This document shows, one piece after another, positions 56,400-64,000 of a stretch of 64,000 nt of DNA. Both the position numbers and the translations under genes were made by a program. The stretch is from assembly GCA_000961725.1 (NCBI GenBank), contig LADS01000039.1, forward strand, positions 124,001 through 188,000. The letters run 5' to 3'. Origin of the DNA: Desulfobulbaceae bacterium BRH_c16a (lineage in GTDB: Bacteria > Desulfobacterota > Desulfobulbia > Desulfobulbales > Desulfocapsaceae). Numbering within the stretch: the stretch's first letter is position 1; each line of letters starts with the position of its first letter. The notes beneath the pieces are model-generated. The model saw only the letters and a program-made list of their open reading frames with translations, was not told the origin of the DNA and did not search any database.

Positions 56400-56693
56400 A
56401 TGCAATCGACTTACAGAGATATTATTGACAGTAAGATATCAGAATGGCAAAGCGGTATTATAAAATTCGAAGAACAGGCAGGAAAAGCCACTTCCGACAG
56501 CAAAGCCAGACTCAATACCAAGATGGAGCAGCTCAGGTCCAAAATAGAAACGGCCACAGTTCAACTGTACGAACTCGACGAGCATGAAAACGTAGGCAAC
56601 ACCATGGAAACCAAAGGAAAGATTATTGAAATATTCACTTCGGTCGACAAGGAGTTCATCGGACATGAGGGCAAGACACCGTTTATGCTCTGA
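56400..56693 (+). CDS. Small helical coiled-coil protein, unknown function
   Basis: The 97-residue protein is charged and predicted to be helical: MQSTYRDIIDSKISEWQSGIIKFEEQAGKATSDSKARLNTKMEQLRSKIETATVQLYELDEHENVGNTMETKGKIIEIFTSV. It has no Cys and no signal peptide. A strong AAGGAGGA site nine nt before the ATG supports translation. I recall short proteins of this kind with the 'KxxxIxIFxSVDKExI' end in sulfate reducers but cannot name the family. It lies 46 nt before trmO. Confidence 0.65.
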   Translation: MQSTYRDIIDSKISEWQSGIIKFEEQAGKATSDSKARLNTKMEQLRSKIETATVQLYELDEHENVGNTMETKGKIIEIFTSVDKEFIGHEGKTPFML

Positions 56694-56739
56694 GTAGATT
56701 CCCATTAACGCACCATCAAGTACGGCGAGAAAAAGATAA

Positions 56740-57468
56740 ATGTCACAGAAGGAGTTCAGTGTCACGGTGATCGGCGTGATCCATTCCTGCTTTCCGGAAA
56801 AATTCGGTATTCCCCGGCAACCGGGAATGGTTCGGGCGGCAACGGCCCGTATGGAGTTGTTTCCGCCTTTTAACCGGGAGGAAATGGTTCGCGGGCTGGA
56901 GCAGTTTTCTCATGTCTGGATCCATTTTCTCTTCCATCAGACTGTGGTGGAAGGATGGAAGCCGACTGTCAGGCCGCCTTGGCTGGGGGGGCAGAAGCGG
57001 GTAGGGGTCTTCGCCAGCCGCAGTCCCCACCGCCCTAATCACCTGGGGCTCTCGGCAGTTCGGCTTGAGGCGGTTATCCATGTCGACGGGAAGACATATC
57101 TGGAGTTGTCGGGGATCGATATTCTTGACCAGACTCCGGTGATCGATATCAAGCCCTATATTCCCTACAGCGATTGCATTGCCTCGGCAAGCGGCGGTTA
57201 TGCGCACGGCAATCAGTCGGACCTGCCGGTTGTCTTCAGCGCTGAACCGTCGGCTTTCTGCCGCCGGTATCAGGAAAAAACGGGACGAAACATCAGGGCG
57301 TTGATTGAAGAGATGATCCGTCATGATCCGCGACCGGCCAGTCAGAAGGAGAATAAAAGCCGGTTTGGCATGCTGCTCTGGGACGTGAATATTCGCTGGT
57401 CGGTTGAGGACTCTTTATTCCAGGTGGAGGATTGCCGACAAGTAGCCGATGAATCGGCGTACCGGTAG
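56740..57468 (+). CDS. trmO: tRNA t6A37 N6-methyltransferase TrmO (TsaA/YaeB family)
   Basis: TrmO uses SAM to methylate t6A37 in tRNA-Thr. The 242-residue protein contains VIGVIHSCFPEKFGIPRQPGMVRAATARMEL, the LEQFSHVWIHFLFHQ segment, and the family signature GVFASRSPHRPNHLGLSAVRLEAV, then LELSGIDILDQTPVIDIKPYIPYSD. The C-terminal half (about 155-242) is the E. coli YaeB type extension with RIGM-like LLWDVNIRWSV. It stands as a single gene. Confidence 0.94.
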   Translation: MSQKEFSVTVIGVIHSCFPEKFGIPRQPGMVRAATARMELFPPFNREEMVRGLEQFSHVWIHFLFHQTVVEGWKPTVRPPWLGGQKRVGVFASRSPHRPNHLGLSAVRLEAVIHVDGKTYLELSGIDILDQTPVIDIKPYIPYSDCIASASGGYAHGNQSDLPVVFSAEPSAFCRRYQEKTGRNIRALIEEMIRHDPRPASQKENKSRFGMLLWDVNIRWSVEDSLFQVEDCRQVADESAYR

Positions 57469-57778
57469 AAAACCCCGTCGTGCAGAGGCGCATAGCCCTG
57501 TAAAAATGCTGACGTACGGATAACTCTGCAAAAAACCTTGGTCGGCTTGCACCCGATCTCTCCTCAAAACCCCTCTTCCATAAAAAGCGACCCAAGGAGA
57601 ATGTTTCCGAAAGGTGGCTAAGAATTTCTCTAGAATTTGCAACCTCTCTGAATGATTTTTTTGACTTTGTCTTTTCGTTTTTGCTAAAGTTGATCATTAC
57701 TGGGAGTATTCCGATGAAGGAAATCTAACTGCTCATAACACAAGTCATAAAATGAATTTTCGCAAATTGGAGAGAAAC
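57469..57778. other. Non-coding gap upstream of the Tad/Flp pilus locus
   Basis: No supported gene is present. It should hold the promoter of the pilus genes, and one candidate is listed next. No terminator for trmO is evident. Confidence 0.4.
57661..57690 (+). promoter_or_regulatory. Possible sigma-70 promoter of the pilus locus
   Basis: TTGACT (57661-57666) and TAAAGT (57685-57690) are 18 nt apart, a fair match to -35 and -10 boxes. It lies about 85 nt before the first pilin gene. Confidence 0.45.
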
Positions 57779-58051
57779 ATGAGATTGCTGCGCAACAACC
57801 GCGGACAGGGGATGACCGAATACATCATTATAGTTGCCTTAGTTGCCATCGCCGCCATCGCCGGCTTTTCCTATTTCGGCAAGACTATCCGCAACCAGAC
57901 CGCCGCGATGAGCGAATCGGTCGCCGGAAACCAGAAAGAAGCTGTAGATGCGGTCAAGGCCGCCCAAACAGCGGCTGGCGTTGCAAAGAATGAGGCTGGT
58001 AAAGGTGATAGAAATCTCAAGACGTATGTTGAAGGTCAGTCGGCGAAATAA
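57779..58051 (+). CDS. Flp/Tad-type pilin, first copy
   Basis: The 90-residue protein begins MRLLRNNRGQGMTEYIIIVALVAIAAIAGFSYFGKTI: a short basic leader, GQG, then the hydrophobic segment with the Flp-like TEY motif, where the prepilin peptidase would cut after Gly. The C-terminal 45 residues are soluble and charged. The ATG at 57779 has GGAGAG four nt upstream; another 27 nt earlier has none. It is the first gene of the locus. Confidence 0.85.
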   Translation: MRLLRNNRGQGMTEYIIIVALVAIAAIAGFSYFGKTIRNQTAAMSESVAGNQKEAVDAVKAAQTAAGVAKNEAGKGDRNLKTYVEGQSAK

Positions 58052-58123
58052 TCTTTCTCACACTTCATGAGAAGCAGCAAGATAATAACCGGCATTCATT
58101 CTCAACCCGGATATGGCGGTCGT

Positions 58124-59833
58124 ATGAACCTCCGGCGTGACCAGAGCGGTCAGGCGGTGGTATTTGTTCTGGTTTTTCTCGGGGTCATCCTGCTGTCCAT
58201 GGCTTTTCTCTTCAAGTCCGGGCAGCTGACCACCGAGAAGATGCAGCTCCAGAATGGGGCGGACAGCGCCGCCTATACCGCCTCGACCCTTGAAGCCCGG
58301 GCAATGAACTTTACCGCCTACACCAACAGGGCGATGGTCGCCAACGAGGTGGCCATCGGCCAGATGGTCGGACTGCTGAGCTGGGCGGATGAGCTCGTTG
58401 CCATCGGTGAGGCCTTTGAGTTGCTCGGCGGTCTTTTGGATTCAACCATTGTTCTGGCCGAGGCAGGGGCGGCGCTCAATGCCGTTGGGGCTGGATTTCT
58501 GACGGCCGGCAAGACGATGACGGCAGGCCTCCTTGCGGTCGCACCACTTGCCACTCGGGGTATCTCCATGGTGAACACGGTCTATTCGCTGAGCCAGGAG
58601 ATCTATCATCTGACCACCATCCTGCTTTTTACCAATGCCATCTTCAAAAGCCTTGAGGACAACGTCCCCGGCACTCCCGGAGACTACTTCATCAAAAGAC
58701 TCAGGCCCAGTAAGGAGGGAGCTCAGCTGTCACCCATCGGCCTGGTCGCCCTGGCCGGTCATATTGCCTCTTATGTTGACGGATTCAGTAGCCGCTATGC
58801 CCTGAAAAGCGCCGGCAGCAGTGAGCAAAACCGGAACGGCATGGGTCGTTTGGCCGCAACCATTCGCGAAGGTCGCGATGCTTTCTCGAGCGGTGATACC
58901 ACGCCGAACAGCAAAGGGATCAGCCAGGACCGCGGCTGGGCATTGAAGGGAAAAGCAACTGCGTCGATGGGGATCGACATCAAACTTGTCAGGGCTAAGA
59001 TCACCGGCACCTTCACCTACGGCATTGAGAGCGTAGGCGGTTCGGAAATCCGCTACAAGAAAGGAAAGAACACCTTTATCTGGTCCGGGGTCGACACCGC
59101 CTCCTGGGAGGATGCCATCGATGTGATCATTAAACCCCCGCTGGTGAAGTCTTATAAACAGCATTTCAAGTTGCCGAGTCTTCCTCTGGCCGGCGGAGCG
59201 TATCAGGCCAATGGCGTCGAACAGAGTCTGAATCTTGACGACATGCCGAGGACCCTCAGGCAGTACGGCAGTCCGCCCGCCTATGGCGGAGCCGCAGCCA
59301 ACAAGTATTGGGGAGGCTGGTCCGAGGCCGGTCTCAAGATTGCCGGAAAAAAGATTCAGAGCTATCCCAACCTCCAGGGTTACCGCGACGTTGATCCGGG
59401 GAAGAAAGAGGGCGGCAACATCCTGCCCTTCACCGCCCCTTTCTTTCTGATCGGAGTAATCCGGCCGATGAAAGATATCGAGGGACAGGGTCCGCAATTT
59501 GCCGCCCCTTTAGACCTGCCTTACGCCGGGGAGGTCGACGGCTCGCTGGGCGCCTTCGCCAAAGCCGAGGTGTACCACTGCCGACCCGACGATATCTCCT
59601 ATTTCCGACGCAACGACGGCAAGACCGAGAAAGACAACCTGTTCAGCCCGTTCTGGCAGGCCCGCCTGGTCAAGACCAAAAATCTCGACCGGCTGCTGGG
59701 TCTTGCCCTGCAGCAAAATGTCATCTGGCTAAGCAATGAGGATGCCAAGAATGTGCCGGGGATGAAAAATTTGAAAGATAAGCTGCAGCTGTGGATAGGA
59801 AAACTGACTGCTCTCATGGGAGTACTGCTGTGA
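58124..59833 (+). CDS. TadG-like pilus-assembly/pseudopilin protein
   Basis: The protein has an N-terminal MNLRRDQSGQAVVFVLVFLGVILLSMAFLFKSGQLTTEKMQLQNGADSAAYTASTLEARAMNFTAYTNRAMVANEV. The GQA and one transmembrane helix with ADSAAYTAS are typical of TadG/TadE-type Flp pilus proteins. The rest (about 500 residues) is extracellular, rich in Ser, Gly and Ala, with no recognised domain. The ATG at 58124 gives a protein of 569 residues and is preferred because the family N-terminus starts just before RR/RxQxGQA; an ATG at 58067 adds 19 residues. It overlaps the next gene by 4 nt. Confidence 0.8.
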   Translation: MNLRRDQSGQAVVFVLVFLGVILLSMAFLFKSGQLTTEKMQLQNGADSAAYTASTLEARAMNFTAYTNRAMVANEVAIGQMVGLLSWADELVAIGEAFELLGGLLDSTIVLAEAGAALNAVGAGFLTAGKTMTAGLLAVAPLATRGISMVNTVYSLSQEIYHLTTILLFTNAIFKSLEDNVPGTPGDYFIKRLRPSKEGAQLSPIGLVALAGHIASYVDGFSSRYALKSAGSSEQNRNGMGRLAATIREGRDAFSSGDTTPNSKGISQDRGWALKGKATASMGIDIKLVRAKITGTFTYGIESVGGSEIRYKKGKNTFIWSGVDTASWEDAIDVIIKPPLVKSYKQHFKLPSLPLAGGAYQANGVEQSLNLDDMPRTLRQYGSPPAYGGAAANKYWGGWSEAGLKIAGKKIQSYPNLQGYRDVDPGKKEGGNILPFTAPFFLIGVIRPMKDIEGQGPQFAAPLDLPYAGEVDGSLGAFAKAEVYHCRPDDISYFRRNDGKTEKDNLFSPFWQARLVKTKNLDRLLGLALQQNVIWLSNEDAKNVPGMKNLKDKLQLWIGKLTALMGVLL

Positions 59834-60801
59834 ATCGCCGCCCGGAGGTCACTGGGCAGAACGGCTGCAAGGGTCAGGCTGCCACCGAGTTCACCATTAT
59901 TGCCTCGTTTGTCCTGGTACCTCTTTTTCTTCTGATCCCGCTTCTAGGTAGATATATCGACATCAAGCAGGCCTGCGTTCAGCAGGCTCGCTTCGAGGCC
60001 TGGGAGTACACGGCATGGTACGACAAGGCAGAGCTGACGACTGATTTCATGCAGAGCCTGATAGATAAGCAGAGGGCGGGAAAGCGGGAATTCTTTGATA
60101 CCCGGAAAAAGGGTAACCTTTTGTTTTTTTCCGATATTACCGATCCACACTACGGAACTGAACTACCGCTCGAGCTCAACCCGCTGTGGATCGACCATCG
60201 TGGCGATACCCTGTTCAGCCCGAGAATGTTGAATCAAAATGCAGGCCTTGTTGAGAAGCGCAGCCCCGACCCAACCTTGGGCCTTATTGATCGGCTGCTC
60301 AGTCTGATCAACATGGTCACCCAAACGTTCGGCAAGCTCTTGAAGGTGCTCCATGTCAAGGCCGACTTCAATGCCCTCAACAGCAACGGCAATTTCACCA
60401 GCAATTTTCAGGTAGATGTCCGCACCAGCCGGCAGGTGGTCCCGGATATCAGCAATCCGGCTTCAGCTTCCGACCCGAGCAAGCTGATGATTATCAATGC
60501 TCAAGCCTCTGTCCTTGCCCGGGGATGGACCGCGGGATCGACCGACAACGCCTCCTCCGAGTCTAAAGGCCTGGTAGTGACATCCCTTCTCTCGCCGGTA
60601 TCGAAGCTGTTCAATGGAGTTGTCGATATCCTCCAGCGTGTGATAAATGTCGCAAAACATGTCATGCCCATCGACTTCAGGCTGCCGCACGGCCCGGATT
60701 TCGGCCATATGCAGGATGACCCCATTCCCTACGAGCACTTGGTGGGTGATAGGCGAAAGACCAGGGAAAATGATGGTCTGTACTATTATCGCGAGGAATA
60801 G
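59830..60801 (+). CDS. TadE-like pilus-assembly protein
   Basis: The protein begins VNRRPEVTGQNGCKGQAATEFTIIASFVLVPLFLLIPLLGRYIDIKQACVQQARFEAWEYTAWY. The GQAATEF segment resembles the processed TadE/TadF-type prepilins, followed by one transmembrane helix. The GTG start overlaps the preceding stop (GTGA) and has GGGAG 7 nt upstream, preferred over a longer frame. The C-terminal 270 residues are extracellular and unrecognised. It begins the next gene directly after its own stop. Confidence 0.78.
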   Translation: MNRRPEVTGQNGCKGQAATEFTIIASFVLVPLFLLIPLLGRYIDIKQACVQQARFEAWEYTAWYDKAELTTDFMQSLIDKQRAGKREFFDTRKKGNLLFFSDITDPHYGTELPLELNPLWIDHRGDTLFSPRMLNQNAGLVEKRSPDPTLGLIDRLLSLINMVTQTFGKLLKVLHVKADFNALNSNGNFTSNFQVDVRTSRQVVPDISNPASASDPSKLMIINAQASVLARGWTAGSTDNASSESKGLVVTSLLSPVSKLFNGVVDILQRVINVAKHVMPIDFRLPHGPDFGHMQDDPIPYEHLVGDRRKTRENDGLYYYREE

Positions 60802-61464
60802 ATGATTGGTCGGACCTGCATGCTGTTCATCTGCCTTTTCTCCTGTTTTTGGTCGACAGCAGCAGCTCAGGGTCCGCGATTCAGTCCGCCTGGCTGGATC
60901 GAAGTGAGTGAGGTGAGCGGGAACATGGCAATAGCCGGTCTGCCCACAGGAGCTCTCCACCTGGTCAGCAGCCGTCCGGCCGCAGCGGTACTCGATCATT
61001 TCCGCTCACTGTGGAACTGTGGGGCGGGGGAAAAACGATGCCGGGAAGCAGAGATGCCGCCCTGGTCCGTTCTGTCCCGGCTTGAGGGCAAAAAGCTTGA
61101 GTATGTTCAGATCAGGGATCTCGGGGCGGGTGCCACCGGTTATCTGGGCCTGAGCGAGATAAAACGTCAGAAGGCGCGGCAGACGAATGTGCCCATGATG
61201 CAGGGCAGCCGGGTCGTCAACGACATGGTGTCCAGTGACCTGGGGAAGAAAGGCCGGGTGATGCTGCTGAGCAATACCTATTCGGTGGCCAGTAACGGCA
61301 CATTCTACACCGATTATTTTATCGGCAGGGGATGGCAGCGGGTGACGGAAGACAACAGGATCGAAAGTCAGGTTCTGATCTTCCATAAAGGGTCGGAAGA
61401 GGCTCACCTGGTCATCAGCCGCCAGCAGGGCGCCACGCAGGTCGTCATCAACATGGTGCAGTGA
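60802..61464 (+). CDS. Secreted protein of the Tad locus, unknown function
   Basis: The 220-residue protein has a signal peptide (MIGRTCMLFICLFSCFWSTAAAQG, likely cleaved after AAA) and then a soluble domain with SEVSGNMAIAGLPTGALHLVSSRPAAAVLDHFRSLW, two Cys, and LLSNTYSVASNGTFYTDYFIGRGWQRV. No known domain is recognised. It starts directly after the TadE-like stop, so it belongs to the same operon; the next pilin begins 1 nt after its stop. A periplasmic pilus-assembly or anti-adhesion factor is possible but not shown. Confidence 0.7.
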   Translation: MIGRTCMLFICLFSCFWSTAAAQGPRFSPPGWIEVSEVSGNMAIAGLPTGALHLVSSRPAAAVLDHFRSLWNCGAGEKRCREAEMPPWSVLSRLEGKKLEYVQIRDLGAGATGYLGLSEIKRQKARQTNVPMMQGSRVVNDMVSSDLGKKGRVMLLSNTYSVASNGTFYTDYFIGRGWQRVTEDNRIESQVLIFHKGSEEAHLVISRQQGATQVVINMVQ

Positions 61465-61465
61465 A

Positions 61466-61825
61466 ATGACAATGATCGAAAACAGAGCGAAAACGACAAG
61501 GCGCCTGCTGCGAAACCAGCACGGCCAGTCGGTGGTCGAATACCTGATCGTGATCGGTGCCTTAGTCTCGGCCCTTATCGCCGCTCCTTCCGCCTTTAAC
61601 ATGGTCAGGGGCATGATGCAGAACAAATACAGCAGTTATTCATTTGGTGTTGCAATCTCCGACCCGCCTACCAGTGATTTCGACGAGGAGGTGAAGAGGG
61701 ATGCCAAAGCAGTCAAGGAGGCCATGGATGCGCTGCATGCGCTCGAACAATTCATTGAGCACCCCTCCCTCCCCGAACCCTACAAGCCGCATTGGCCGGA
61801 TGTATCGAACATGTTGAAGGAATAG
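61466..61825 (+). CDS. Flp/Tad-type pilin, second copy
   Basis: The 119-residue protein begins with a basic leader MTMIENRAKTTRRLLRNQHGQSVVEYLIVIGALVSALIAAPSAFNMVRG. GQSVVEYLIV is the Flp-type cleavage and E5/Y6 region, and the hydrophobic stretch is the pilin helix. The C-terminal domain is acidic (SDFDEEVKRDAKAVKEAMDALHALEQFIEH) and differs from the first pilin. It is preceded by the secreted unknown and followed by cpaB. Confidence 0.82.
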   Translation: MTMIENRAKTTRRLLRNQHGQSVVEYLIVIGALVSALIAAPSAFNMVRGMMQNKYSSYSFGVAISDPPTSDFDEEVKRDAKAVKEAMDALHALEQFIEHPSLPEPYKPHWPDVSNMLKE

Positions 61826-61898
61826 GCTCTGAACGAATGCAGACACACATACCGAAATACTCTTCATTGGGATAAATTCATGCGACAGGACAACTACA

Positions 61899-63845
61899 AT
61901 GGGTGATGAACCAAAAGAAAATGTGAAGAAGGGGCCATGGCGGCTTTTCTTCCTGGCAACACTTTTTGCCCTCCTCGCCGGGCTGGGTACCGCCGTTTTC
62001 CTGCACTTCGAGGAAAACCGCCTCAAGGAGGCTCTTACCCCCAAACCCAAGGACATGACCGAGGTGGTGGTTGCCGTTCATGATCTGCCGATAGGTACCA
62101 GAATCGACAGCCAGACGATGGCCGTGCGGGCTATCCCCAGTGAGTATGTCGGTGACGACGCGATCCGGCCGAATGAATTCGGCGCAATCACCGGCGCCGT
62201 GCTGATTAAGGGGCTGGGGAAAGGCAAGATGCTCACCCGCGAGGTGATCGATCTGGATATCCCGAAAGATTTCGCCGCAACCGTCCGCGAAGGTTTCCGG
62301 GCGGTCACCATTCAGGTGGACGAAATCAATTCCATCTCCGGGATGATCCGGCCGGGCAACCGGGTTGACCTGTACTCACGTATGGCTGAGGCAAGTGATG
62401 CTCAGGCCGATGCCAGCGGCGGGACAATGGTTATCCCGGTGCTCGAAAACGTTCTGGTTCTCGCCACCGGAAAAAGTGGCCTGCGTCCCAATGAAGACGA
62501 GTTCAATCGGCTGGACACCGATGACCGCAGTCAGTCCTACACCACCCTGACCCTGGAGGTGAGCCCCAGGGATGTTGCCCTCCTCAGTCTTGCCGATAAC
62601 AGCGGGACCATCATTGCAGCATTGAAGAATGTCAAAGACAGCACTGACCCGGATTTCGAACGGCTGACCATGACCGACCTGTTCGGCCATGCCGCCGCCC
62701 TGCGTCAGGCCGCCGAAAACAAGCTGCACAACCGCGAACTCGATGGAGTACACAAGGACAGCACCGGCCGGCTGGTCACCCGTGACGGTGTGGTTATCAC
62801 CGACCCGAATGTCCACCTCAACAGCCAGGGGCTGCTTGTAACCAAAGACGGTGTAGTTCTGAACGGACGAGATCTCACAGTCGATTCCACCGGCCATATC
62901 CGCGATAGTAAGGGCAACACCATAGATACCGCCACTCTGGTGGGGGGCAAGAACGACAGCCTGGTCGACGCCAAGGGTAATGTCCTCACCGGCAACGGCT
63001 ATCAAACCACAAAAGGCGGTTTCCTGGTCGATAAGGATGGCCGTATCATGACGCCGGACGGTCATGTGCTCACCGGGTTGAAACTCGCTCCGGACGGCAC
63101 GGTTCGGACCGGTGACGGTAAGATCCTCGCTGCCGGCGATATCACCGTCGACCCGGACGGCACCGTCCACCTTGCCGCCGGACAGGCAGTCGCGGCTGGA
63201 GCCCTGGTGACCGGTGATGGGCATGTGGTCCTGGCCCGAGATCTCGTAACCGTTGATCCTGACGGCACAGTTCGGACCAAAGACGGCAAGATCCTCGAAG
63301 GGGTGCATGTGGACAAAGACGGCAACCTGATCGACGCCGACGGACATACCCTCAGCGCCGCCGAAGTGGTGCTGGCGGGTCATGGAGAGCGGCTGGGCCC
63401 GAACGGCACGATCATCGACAGCAACGGCAAGGCCCTTACCGCCCGTGATCTGGTGACCATCGATCCGGATGGCACCGTCCGGACCAAAGACGGCAAGATC
63501 CTTGAAGGGGTACATGTGGACAAGGACGGCAATTTGATCGCCGCCGATGGACATACCCTCAGCGCCGCCGATGTGGAGCTGGCGGATCAGGGTCTGCGCC
63601 GGCCTGCCGCCGGCGAAACGATGACCGCGGATGGCCGGATCCAGCCCCCCGGGACTGTTGCGGATATAACACTTGCCGGGGTAAAAGCGGACAGCGTCGC
63701 GAACTTTGCCGCAGGTCTCATGGCTGGAAACGCAAAAAAACGGCCCCTGGCCGGGAAAGGCAACTACGAGGTTGAATATATAGTAGGCGGGGCCGGCGCT
63801 GACGGCACCGCCAAGACGTTCATAGTCAAGATCGATGACAAGTAA
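61899..63845 (+). CDS. cpaB: CpaB/RcpC-like Flp pilus protein fused to a DG-rich repeat domain
   Basis: The 648-residue protein has one N-terminal membrane segment (about 14-35), a SAF domain (EVVVAVHDLPIGTRIDSQTMAVRAIPSEYVGDDA), and the CpaB core (RAVTIQVDEINSISGMIRPGNRVDLYSR, SYTTLTLEVSPRDVALLSLADNSGTIIAALKN). CpaB proteins are usually near 250-300 residues. Here residues about 285-590 are made of many short repeats such as DPDGTVRTKDGKILEGVHV and DKDGNLIDADGHTLSAA. These look like a beta-rich solenoid with DxDG turns that could bind calcium. The C-terminus has no known domain. Confidence 0.85.
   Translation: MGDEPKENVKKGPWRLFFLATLFALLAGLGTAVFLHFEENRLKEALTPKPKDMTEVVVAVHDLPIGTRIDSQTMAVRAIPSEYVGDDAIRPNEFGAITGAVLIKGLGKGKMLTREVIDLDIPKDFAATVREGFRAVTIQVDEINSISGMIRPGNRVDLYSRMAEASDAQADASGGTMVIPVLENVLVLATGKSGLRPNEDEFNRLDTDDRSQSYTTLTLEVSPRDVALLSLADNSGTIIAALKNVKDSTDPDFERLTMTDLFGHAAALRQAAENKLHNRELDGVHKDSTGRLVTRDGVVITDPNVHLNSQGLLVTKDGVVLNGRDLTVDSTGHIRDSKGNTIDTATLVGGKNDSLVDAKGNVLTGNGYQTTKGGFLVDKDGRIMTPDGHVLTGLKLAPDGTVRTGDGKILAAGDITVDPDGTVHLAAGQAVAAGALVTGDGHVVLARDLVTVDPDGTVRTKDGKILEGVHVDKDGNLIDADGHTLSAAEVVLAGHGERLGPNGTIIDSNGKALTARDLVTIDPDGTVRTKDGKILEGVHVDKDGNLIAADGHTLSAADVELADQGLRRPAAGETMTADGRIQPPGTVADITLAGVKADSVANFAAGLMAGNAKKRPLAGKGNYEVEYIVGGAGADGTAKTFIVKIDDK
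63251..63578. repeat. Tandem DNA repeats within cpaB
   Basis: Two closely similar segments (63251-63371 and 63458-63578) are offset by 207 nt, equal to 69 codons. They encode the DPDGTVRTKDGKILEGVHVD and DKDGNLI(D/A)ADGHTLSAA blocks almost identically. Similar but more diverged copies precede them. The similarity suggests recent in-frame duplication. Confidence 0.85.
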
Positions 63846-63902
63846 TCCTGGACAGGCTACAGGGCAAGTCAGATAAAAAAAACTCTACGGAAATCTATTC
63901 AT

Positions 63903-64000
63903 ATGTCCTCTTGCACTAGTTTACCCGGCAGAAACATCCTGCTCCTGCTGTCGCTTGCCATATTGCTCTTTTCCGCCGTCAACAGTTCAGCCAGGGAAAC
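63903..64000 (+). CDS. Start of a gene with signal peptide, possibly the Tad secretin CpaC/RcpA
   Basis: ATG at 63903 opens MSSCTSLPGRNILLLLSLAILLFSAVNSSARE, a clear signal peptide, and runs off the right edge. In Tad loci the cpaB gene is normally followed by the outer-membrane secretin gene, so cpaC/rcpA is a reasonable guess. The 32 residues seen do not prove it. Confidence 0.4.
   Translation, partial: MSSCTSLPGRNILLLLSLAILLFSAVNSSARE

Noticed and set aside
62376..63554. 392-codon minus-strand frame opposite cpaB
   Set aside because: It mirrors the DG-repeat region of cpaB and owes its length to repetition. The plus-strand frame has a clear family.

Overview
The window reads as a chromosomal segment of a Gram-negative anaerobe of the sulfate-reducing or sulfur-disproportionating Deltaproteobacteria (Desulfobacterota), most likely near the Desulfobulbales. 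The basis is a combination of genes rather than a marker gene: a tusA/dsrE/yedE sulfur-relay cluster, indolepyruvate:ferredoxin oxidoreductase, a long pyruvate carboxylase of a type I associate with sulfate reducers, a Pal lipoprotein (outer membrane present), gatCA (indirect Gln-tRNA/Asn-tRNA synthesis), RdgC-like proteins and many two-component proteins. No phage, transposase or CRISPR array was seen.

Layout. 0-11 kb: an RdgC-like pair, tRNA-Lys and tRNA-Glu, the minCDE division-site operon, three linked sensor-kinase genes, nadB, and parS-parA-parB. 11-15 kb: an SH3 protein, two tRNA-Ser genes, a NifA-type sigma-54 activator, queH and the XTP pyrophosphatase gene. 15-22.6 kb: gpsA, gyrA, gyrB and dnaN on the minus strand, then an AT-rich gap with several near-DnaA boxes. 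Most genes point left before about 22.4 kb and right after it, so this gap is a good candidate for the replication origin. 22.6-27.9 kb: a serine hydrolase, the tusA-dsrE-dsrF-like-dsrH-like operon facing yedE, and an HD-GYP response regulator. 27.9-40.3 kb: gatC-gatA-hisC-cmk, pal, rlmKL, a CheY-Hpt-hybrid kinase phosphorelay, then an OleA-like thiolase, AMMECR1, a Cys-rich protein and a thioesterase.

40.5-53.7 kb is the most striking block. A candidate structured RNA with a very strong terminator precedes gamma-carbonic anhydrase, purE, a second gamma-carbonic anhydrase, an acyl-CoA carboxylase (carboxyltransferase, then biotin carboxylase with biotin carrier), indolepyruvate oxidoreductase alpha and beta, biotin protein ligase, a divergent pyruvate carboxylase with a C-terminal zinc ribbon, and a DUF2294/MpsC protein. 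Nearly every product makes, interconverts, fixes or releases CO2/bicarbonate, or biotinylates enzymes that do. I read it as an inorganic-carbon assimilation island.

53.7-57.5 kb holds a glycosyltransferase, a YchF paralogue whose GTPase motifs are degenerate, a probable transporter fragment, a small coiled-coil protein and trmO. From 57.7 kb to the end is a Tad/Flp pilus locus: pilin, TadG-like, TadE-like, a secreted unknown, a second pilin, a CpaB with about 330 extra residues of DG-rich repeats, and the start of a gene that may be the secretin.

No computation was possible. Coordinates come from direct reading, and family assignments rest on motifs and remembered family features.
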